From contig JAYGXS010000003.1 of assembly GCA_036362985.1 (NCBI GenBank), positions 46,091,436 through 46,155,435 on the forward strand: a DNA stretch of 64,000 nucleotides. Direction: 5' to 3'. Made by a program: the position numbers and the translations under genes. Within the stretch, counting starts at the first letter, position 1. Every line of letters starts with the position of its first letter. Below are positions 55,877-64,000 of this stretch, in pieces. This DNA is from Ligula intestinalis (lineage: Eukaryota > Platyhelminthes > Cestoda > Diphyllobothriidea > Diphyllobothriidae). The notes below the pieces were generated by a model, which worked only from the letters and a program-made list of their open reading frames with translations, was not told the DNA's origin and searched no databases.

Positions 55877-58639
55877 TCATCTATCCCAGTGTACGACACA
55901 ACGTTTAGCTATCGAGACACTCGAAATGATTTTTTACAGTGGCACGTTAATTACAATGTTAGTTCCGATCTCGCCACCCCATCCCCCTCATCAATTGACA
56001 CTGTCGCCTTGGGGGAAATGACCGACCAGGCGACTAGAAGTAACGCCCACACTGTCCAGAAAATCAGTAGCAGACGAGCACAAACAAGTCCAGCAGCCAA
56101 CGCTAGTTCAGATGCCAACACTCTTGTTGCACGTCCGTGAAAAACTGTAGGCCAAAAATAACTGACAGTGTACCTGTTTCTCTACAAACATCCTGTCTAA
56201 CCGACCACCAGATATCCTATAAACCTGATCTGGTGATCTGTTAGCTGAAATTCGAATATGTGTTTTCAATTCGAAAAAAATATTATTGAAATAAGCTCGT
56301 AATATTGATGATTGATGGATTGATCATTGATTGATTAACCCCAGCTTTTTCAGTCCCACCAGAATGCCGGGTTTCGAGACAACTTCTTTTCGGCCGCCTG
56401 TGGAAATCAAACTCTGTAAAAAATTACTTCTTAAGTAGTATGATATTTCATAGTGCCGTTTTATACCCTTTAGTGTTTGGACCTATCCACATATGGGCTG
56501 AGGGCAAGGCAGAACACAGAACAGGATAAGGTAACCTGTTGCTTCCGACGTCGACTGCCCTGGCACTCGTCGCCTCATGGCGAGTTTGAAAATCTGCGAG
56601 TCCACTAGTTTGCGTCCCTAAAAATTTCGTTTGTCTAATTTTGCCGTTCTTTGATCCTTTAAGTTCGGCCCATCTTCCAGTAAAAAATTGTTCCGCTTCT
56701 GATATTGTCTGCGGCACTACAATGCTCTCCCGATTTTAGTGACTACCAGGGTTTGTATGACGTCAAAGGGAGCCTGTTTCCGTGGATGTTAAAGCACACT
56801 GAGATTGAGAGATTAATGTCAAGTGCACTTTTGTCCGCAAAAAATGCATAACTACGCATAAGAAGAACATCTGCGTCGACTTTTGCCTTATCCAGGATCA
56901 CTTGACTAGAAACTGGCAAATATGTAGGCAGTTCGGCAAGTATAAGGACACGCTGATTTATCTGCCAAATTTTCGGTTATTTGATCTTGTTGCATTTACT
57001 TTTGTCTTTTTTTGTTTTGTACTCTCTCTCTCTATACTCCTAACTTAAGAACGTGTTTTTCGCCGATTACTCCCTGCGCATAACGCATCTGCAGGGTTTC
57101 GGTTAGTCGCTAAGTGTCCAAGCTTTCATCAGTTCATCTTTGGGGCTAACTTAGTTTTAAGGCTTACTTTACCGTCTGACCAAGGACGAATATGCGAAAT
57201 TGAGGTTACATCGACGGGACAGGATTGGTGAAGCTCGTCACAGCTCTATGTCAACAACCTGACGGGAATACCATCAATTTCAGCGGAGCAGTGGGTTTAT
57301 GTTCCTACCTCCCAAGCCTAGTATTAAGTAGCATACTTTGTAAGCATACGGTATAAGCCCATCTTACACTTAGAAGCTGTTTCCCTAATTTGCTGCGGTT
57401 GCACAAGACCTGTTCGGCTCACTTCCAAGTCACCTGAATAATTTCAGCCAAAAGTATGGACAGACAGTTGATAACCTGAGCTATATCACGAACAATATCA
57501 AGGGCGCTCGACAGAACAATAATGAAGCGAATATCACGCAAATGCGTACCGCAGCAGCAGAAGTCCTGTGTCAAGGGATAGACCACAGAACCAGCAAAAG
57601 AGTGGGGGTAGGGCGCGCAGTTCGCCGACGTGTTCATCAGAAAAAGCAAGCAAATCTGTTCGTTTTAATCACCAGAACTCTACGTCTCCATCAAAAAGCT
57701 ACACTGTTTCCTTAGGTACATCAATTGCTTTAAGAAGAAAAACATTTTTACTGCGCGCGACTTTCTAGGAGAACAGAACATCAACGTCACGAGGGAATAG
57801 CATCTGCCCATCTGTACCGACTATAAAACTCGATATAAGGCCCTCGATTCGGTATTGGAACTCCGGTCAAGTAGCCTCGCAGACGCCAGCGTATAGAAAA
57901 ATAATCGATACCTAAACGGTACGGCTATTTTTAGAAACGTCGTAGATGGGGGTAAATCGACATAGTTTGCGAACATCATTCGAACAAGTAGAAAGACTCG
58001 AACTTACGATGTTACTTGTACCAAGGGTTCGGGGAGAGATGGTGTGGAGAAAATTCATTGATTTCTGCAAGGGGACAGAATCAGGCTCGCTTTCGATGGC
58101 CAGCCAGATACACCAGGTTTGAAACGTCGGCGGATGCAGACCTAGTACTTCCGGTCAGCGGCTGGGAAGGTGGGAAATGCATCTTTCTTCCGCTACCCAG
58201 CACACGTAAGTCGGCCACCCCCTCCCAAGTGCGCATACGTCCTCTCCCAACCGTAGGCGCTCTGTCCCAACCGTATGTGTGCGTGCACTCTCGTAGCACA
58301 CGTCCTATCGACCAATCAGAATTCAGGTTGGCAGATGCGGCCGCACAGAAGGGGTGAAGACGCAGTCACTGCGCTCGCCGTGCAGACAAGGCTGCTGTTG
58401 CGGCGCCGGAAGGAAATCGATGGTCGTGCGTGGTGCTCGCGTGCATTCGCGTGATGATGCGCATGTGGTCCCCTCGCGATGTCGAAAAACTAGGATTGGC
58501 TCGAAGATGCAACGACAACAGCCGCTGCAACAGCTGCTGCCACCTAGCTTAGACGTCAGGTCACAGCTTGGCCGGGTAGCCTAGTCTATCGCCGTTGGGC
58601 AGACTGTAGTTTAGAGTGCCAATACAAGCAAACACGCGA
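55877..58639. other. No gene recognised
   Basis: Scattered ORFs of 66-113 residues (for example 55889-56140 + and 58016-58357 +) have no recognisable motif. A (CT)n tract lies at 57023-57036. Confidence 0.4.
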
Positions 58640-58860
58640 GTCCCAGGAAGAAATGGAGAAGAAGATGTGATCGCTGGGACAAGACTTTTATTCGCCTGAG
58701 GTTTCGAAGCCCGTCGCGGATTCTTCATCAGAGAAATTAGCATAAACAGTAGGCACTTTTCAGCTACTGTGCCTCGGAAGAAGAACCCGCGACGGACTTC
58801 GAAACCTCAGGCGAATAAAAGTCTTGTCCCAGCGATCGCGTCCTCTTCTCCTCTTCCGGT
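58640..58860. repeat. Short fold-back element, GAGTCCCAGG family
   Basis: Arms at about 58648-58748 and 58766-58858 are inverted copies around a short centre. GAGTCCCAGGAAGAAATGG, CGCTGGGACAAGACTTTTAT and TCGCCTGAGGTTTCGAAG match the arms at 36104-36753 over the outer 100 bp. The inner 190 bp of that element are lacking, so this is a shorter subfamily or an internal deletion. Confidence 0.8.
58693..58737 (-). ncRNA. Hammerhead-like motif, short fold-back left arm
   Basis: On the minus strand CTGATGA is at 58731-58725 and GAAA at 58705-58702. Stem II UCCG/CGGG plus outer pairs has a CGA loop. CCTC then AGGCG follows, with UC as candidate cleavage site. In the right arm the first box is mutated to CGGAAGA (about 58773) while CGAAACC is kept. 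Confidence 0.5.
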
Positions 58861-59519
58861 ATTTTAGAGTTCACAATGGTGCTTAATTCAAGGCCCCAAC
58901 AGCAGAGGGCTGGCAAAGCGTTCGTGTCCTTCACATCCTTCTGATTCATGTCTCTGCACATTCTAAGATATTTCCTAACATCGAGTGAAGGATATTTTGA
59001 GAGGAGGAAGTGCAAGGAGAAGGGCTCGCCAAAGGGCTTTTAGGATTTGACAGGTGTGTAAGTGTCCCTCCGGACTACCCTTGTGCTACATTCCATGGGA
59101 GGACATATTCTAGTGCCTTAGCCCCAATCCTAATTGCCCTAACATTAACGTTAGCCCGAACTCCCCTGGAATTTAGCGTTAAGTCACCTGTAATACGAAG
59201 GGTACTTATTACCGTGCCCTGCCACATTTTGTAATAACATGGAGTAGTTCCCGCACCAACTAGCCAGCCCTCCCATCTCTAATTACCCCCGTCTCGCTTG
59301 TGTTCCTTCAGCTACTTAATGTGCGTATCTTTTACCATAGTTGCCATAGGTACCATAGTTGTTTAAACATGAAAGATATACAGCAATAAAGGTGGGCAAG
59401 AGGACGAATTAAATCCAGTCTGATTAAATACTCTCCTTGGAGTACCATGAAACTTCATGGTTGCAGAGCGAATTCAGGAATATTCCACAGTAGGCATAGC
59501 CAATGATGAACACTGCTGA

Positions 59520-59645
59520 CAAAGCCAAGGGCGACTGGAATGGCTGTCAGCAGCCTGAGTATGAATGACTGATGAGGGCCATTGAGCCAGAAATGGCCAT
59601 TCCTGTCTCCCTTGTCTCTGTCGGCAAGGTTCATCTGCATACACT
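59520..59645 (+). repeat. SINE-like element copy with hammerhead motif
   Basis: GACTGATGAGGGCCATTGAG then CCAGAAATGGCCATTCCTG and TCTCCCTTGTCTCTGTCGG match the right arm at 18470-18530. CTGATGA is at 59569-59575 and GAAA at 59590-59593. Stem II is GGC/GCC. The stem III palindrome UGG/CCA followed by U (UGGCCAUU) is intact here, but stem I pairs poorly. Confidence 0.55.
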
Positions 59646-59719
59646 ACTAGCCGCTGTGCGGCTACTGTCGGGGCATGAGCGTGAGCTTCAAGATAACAAC
59701 GAGACAAGTGAATTCTGTT

Positions 59720-62700
59720 AGCAATCGGTGAGCATTAATCAAAGAATAGCCAATGATCTTATAATAGCTACATTTACTTATTCACGTGGAATAGACAGGA
59801 AATATCGAGGAGTCGAAATCATCGCAGTTGCAGAAAATCGATAAAACAACTCCTGAGAGTGAGGGGAACAATTAGTTTGCATAACGCACCCTACTGCAGA
59901 TTGGTATGCGTGGGCATGCGGTTGTCCTTTGAAGCTAGCGATATTCAACTCTAATGTTTACCTGTCAAGTTCGTTCAAAACATTTAGTTTAGTTCGCGAT
60001 GATTAGTGGAATTTTGCGTCTCTTCAATGACCACAAGGTTGCGTACCTCATTTAATATTAACCCAACTTCCAAAATGCGTCTTTGTTTAGCAAGGACTAC
60101 ATAGGTTTAGGTACAGTTCTTTTAGATTAGGTTGCATACATTTCTTGCGGGCTCAAGCTTGACCTTTCACTCAAAAGAGGTAGCACATAACATCGTATTT
60201 TGTTCAGTTCAATGCCTTAAATGATTTGTCATTTTTGGGTTTTCATGGATCAAATTTATTAGTCGCTCAAAAAATCACGAGATTACACTTTTTTGCCTAA
60301 GCAAGTATTCTGAGACCAATCGTAAATCCCAGGTACAACTACCATCTTAGTTAGGAAGTGGATTTCACTTGTTTTTCATGCCTTTAATACATCTATAAAT
60401 GCAGACAAACTCATACTGCCTGTCTGGCGAGCTTTAACGACAATATAGTAAGTGCAGTCCTAGGCCATCCTTCGGTCAAAAAATACCAGTAACTTGAGTA
60501 TGGAATCGATACAGGGGCGCTGACGTTGAGGGGGGAATGCGTAAGGAAGACTAAACGGCCTATTATCCTGAAGTATGATCGACCCGACTGATGGCTACCT
60601 CTTGGGTGCCAACTGTCTGTGAGAGGGCACTACAGGCGGTGCGCGCTTACAAAGGCATCAGAAGCTGACCAAAGGTCAGCCCTCGCATTCCAAAGATCAT
60701 TAAAAAAACATTTTTCGTGTCATCTGGCTCCATTACGGAGCGACGGTTTACCTCTACCCCTCCGTTTAAGGTTCTAGTGCACCTATACGTCCAGCTGGGC
60801 TGTCCACAGACCCGCAGTGTTACACAGCAGGACGTCAAATCTGCCAAATGCATATGAGAGGCCTCTTTGCTTTGGCCGAGGGGAATCTAGGTGGGTGGAA
60901 ATGCCCTTTTAAAACGGATACGTACTAAAGGTCGAGTGTACTGGATTGTCCTCCCCAAGCATAAACAGAAGCAAAAAAGCTAATATACGGGCTTGTAAAG
61001 GTCACACTTTGAAGGTGGTGTCATATACTCGAAATGCGAATTGGGGAACGAGATGGACATGCTCTAAAGGAGACTAGCAACAAATGTTAGGTGATTGGTA
61101 GTCTTGGGCGATTCGGCTGTCATAAGTAGCCGGTCAGCGAACGCATGCATGCTTCTGAGGGCACATTCCACTTATTTTGTAAGTCCACTCCAGAGGGCCG
61201 AAAATTAATCAGCCCATTCAATGAAACAAGAAGTGGTCCACACAGTTTACATCGGCCTCGTAGCTTCGACCACGGTCAGTGACTAGTCCAGCGGGCAAAT
61301 AAAAATAACAGTCTCATGAATAATGCAAACGAGGGGAAGCTGCCTATCGGATTGCCACTTAGTTATTGTCTGTCACCCGAGAGCCTAAGTCAGTCCTGAA
61401 AATACGCTGTTCCCGACAATGCACAAGTTGGCGCATGCGTGTGCTGACTTAGTTACACACTAAGACTGGGCGGCCGGACAACAGCGCGTCTTGATTGGTT
61501 GGTTGGTTTAACGTGGAGTTGCCGAAGTCTCGGCTACATGGCTGCTGCCAACGCCAGGCTGCAAAATCCAGGAAAACCGGCTAACATCTTCTCTTAATTT
61601 GAGAAGTGGAGACGCTTTTTTTCTTCCACGGCTGTTGACAGTACAGAAAATCTCCTGGGATTTACGGTAAAGGACATGCTCCCAGGCACAGTAGCTATGG
61701 GAACGGTGCAACTGAGAGCTCCTTGAAAAAAGGAAACATTCTTTGCAGTAGAAACTGAAATGTGTACTTCTCCTGTCTAGAAGTTTGAATCGGGCTAGCA
61801 TCAAATCCCGGGAATACGGACCGATTGCCTGAGGAAGGGCAGAGGAAAGAAGGGTGGTGAATCACCTAAGTAGGTCAACCGGTAGCATCGCGCGTGAGTC
61901 ATCCTGCGTGCATAGCCCCACAGGAGTAAATTCGGGCCTACCTAGAGATGGACCGCCCGAACCCGCACTGACTGTGGCTAACTAAGGTAATTCCCACGTT
62001 GTAGAGAAGACTAGACAGGCTTAATCCAGCGGAACGACTTACATGGACCTAATACGTTTACCCATAGGCATCTGCTATTCCAGTCTAGACAAACAACTAA
62101 GGATGGTGCATGACACTGGCCACCAAAAAGCATTTTTCCCGCCGCTGTCTTGTAATCCCAATGCTCGGTGGACAGAAACGCAGACTTGTGTCCTCTGGAA
62201 CGAAAACTTTACACTGGGTGGGATATCATATGCAGTCTCCGAATCCATTTTTGGCTACAGATAGTAGAATAGGGATGTGACCATCCGGATGGAAAGTCTA
62301 ACGGCTCGAACCTTTAATAAAAATAAGGCGCATTTTCCAAACAGGCTGTCCGAAAACGAGAAACGTAGAGAACCGAAGAGACGAAGACAATGAGAGATAG
62401 ATGAGTATTTAACAAATTTATCAGTCGGTGGTCGGAAGACCATAATTTCCACAGGTATTTAATTAAAGTCCTCTAAGCCTACTTAATAGCATTATGAGAG
62501 TCTTAATTCTACTAAAAGGTGCAGTTACATAGCTATCTGTTTTCGGCCTCATCGTACGCTGCTTTGAGAACATCGACCTTGATGTTACAGACATCTCGGA
62601 TATCCAGATCACGTATGACAACCAACAAAGGGTAGAGGAAACAGCGGTTGAGCAACTGGCTACTTAATTATGTGAACTTCTTTGTTGCAAACAGGATTGC

Positions 62701-62950
62701 AATGCAGACGATGTCCCTCAAACTACGTCGGCCAGTTCACGAATGGCTTCTGCTCTTAGTATTCCGGACTCCAATCGGCAAGCCAGTATCCGTTGAGGAG
62801 ATTGGTTAAAGGCCAAACCCCGCACCATCGACAGATACCAAAGACGAGGTGTGTAGCGCAAAATAGGTTGACCTAGCTTATCAGAGATGACAAAAAGTAA
62901 AGATTTCAATACACTTCCTGATATGCCTAAAACTTTTAACTGCCCATAAA
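59720..62950. other. No gene recognised
   Basis: Mixed-composition DNA with no ORF over about 100 residues and no repeat shared with the rest of the window that I could detect. Confidence 0.4.
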
Positions 62951-62967
62951 GTGTGGGTGGTTATTTC

Positions 62968-63235
62968 GGCAGGAGTTTCCTTCGTAGGGCACATATTTTC
63001 TGATTTATATTTAAATGCCTACTCCAACGCTTCCCGTAAGACAGAAACTTGGGGCATTTTACATGCGATATCACCATCCCAACCTAACCCTAAACCTAAC
63101 CTTAACACTTACATTAACCATAAACCTAACCCTTACCTTAACCCTAACTCTTACACTAACCCTAACAGAAATTAATTGTGCAGGCATTTGAATATAAATA
63201 AGAACATATGTGCGCTACCAAGGAAACTCCTGCCA
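62968..63235. mobile_element. MITE with telomere-like interior
   Basis: Terminal inverted repeats of 53 bp (62968-63020, starting GGCAGGAGTTTCC; 63182-63234) flank a core that is almost wholly degenerate CCCTAA/CCTAAC repeats (63081-63170). TTATTTC is present on both sides (62961-62967 and 63236-63242), a candidate 7-bp target-site duplication. No ORF. The superfamily is uncertain; 7-8 bp duplications suggest a hAT-like mechanism. Confidence 0.75.
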
Positions 63236-63242
63236 TTATTTC

Positions 63243-64000
63243 CTGGCATCAAGCAGTTGAACCCATGTGCTGAGAGTAGAGTTTGTGTAGTTGGATGCAC
63301 AACAATATTCCACTGATAATTTCTAGAGTCCCGGTATCCGCTAACATTGGCTGTACGCGCCCGCTGCCAGTAACCAGTAGTTGATCACCACTGACAATCG
63401 ACAAGCCTACGTGAGAGAGGGAGGGAGAGATGACCATCCTCAGCGCGCTTGAATCTATCACAGAGCGCTAAAAGCCGTAGCTCGGAAAATTGCCACGAGA
63501 AGATTCAACTCAGACCTCGCAACCAACCCAATGTCTGTTTATGTGAAGTGGCTGATCGGTGGACCGCCAGTCAAGCTGCACTAACGCCTTCTTAGTGTGG
63601 CATCTACGGCATTCGCACACCCATGAGATCCGAGCCGCCCACCTCATTTGGCATGAAATCCTGATGTGTTGTGTGGGAATCAGGTCGCGTGTAGCACGCA
63701 CGGGTAGGCCCTTAGCTGTCAGGCACTGTGTCCAATCCCCCGCATCAGTTGACTGGGCAGTTTGGACAGTGGATCGATGGCTGGGGGAGGGGAATAAAAG
63801 TGAGGACGACTCCCAACGCAAATTCCTCACTATAAGCAACCTGATGCGTTTAAATTTATGACTATGAGCTAAAAGCCATGGCCTGGAAGACAACAAACTG
63901 ACTCGGTCCTTCTCTCCGGACGGAGGGTCAGATGAAAATGAATCGTTCTTAATGTAGACGCTGTGGCACTCCCACTCAGTTGGAATCTGATTTCCGCTCT
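63243..64000. other. No feature recognised
   Basis: Two overlapping ORFs on opposite strands (63510-63896 - and 63559-63861 +) have no recognisable motif and mirror each other, so at most one could be real. Confidence 0.4.

Noticed and set aside
1..64000. CRISPR arrays, bacterial promoters or operons
   Set aside because: Spliceosomal introns and animal retroelements show the DNA is eukaryotic, and no regular direct-repeat/spacer array is present apart from the satellite.

Overview
The window is eukaryotic, and the sequence points to a parasitic flatworm (cestode or trematode). The evidence is a dyskerin gene with micro-introns of 31-38 nt, an LTR element whose primer-binding site resembles the tRNA-Trp-primed CsRn1 group, Penelope-like (PLE), CR1/Jockey-like and Gypsy retroelement relics, degenerate TTAGGG-type tracts, and hammerhead-ribozyme repeats like those known from schistosome satellites and SINEs. 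A large-genome cestode is my best guess, but that is inference. No bacterial features, operons or CRISPR arrays are present.

Two host genes are well supported. Dyskerin (DKC1/Cbf5, + strand, 9414-11469) can be read completely as ten exons encoding 458 residues. An RBFOX (Fox-1) splicing regulator lies on the - strand from upstream of 53720 down to a stop at 34798. Seven exons are identifiable with matching phases. The exon expected to carry the start of the RRM, including RNP2, is not visible and probably lies in the 400-base assembly gap at 49108-49507.

Layout: 1-1318 is a tandem array of ~338-bp units, each with a hammerhead-like core. 1778-5110 is a decayed LINE on the - strand. 5267-6520 is a mosaic of PLE and Gypsy fragments. 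7179-8546 is an internally deleted LTR element. 9414-11469 is dyskerin. 14.5-22 kb holds short dispersed repeats, a fold-back SINE-like element and a LINE 3' fragment. 24.9-28.1 kb is a mostly complete but dead Gypsy element. 28.4-32 kb holds clustered short repeats and a PLE endonuclease end. 34.8-53.7 kb is RBFOX with repeat-laden introns. 53.7-64 kb has no recognised gene but contains a pogo/Tigger-like MITE, another hammerhead fold-back, a SINE copy and a MITE carrying telomere-like sequence.

The most interesting signal is hammerhead-like cores in three otherwise unrelated repeat families: the satellite-like array with its solitary RBFOX-intron copy, the GAGTCCCAGG fold-back family, and the tRNA-like SINE/fold-back family. 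Several have co-varying or palindromic stems. One fold-back copy lies in the RBFOX last intron in the sense orientation. Exon coordinates were worked out by hand from splice sites and phase. Family assignments rest on motif recognition, not on a database search.
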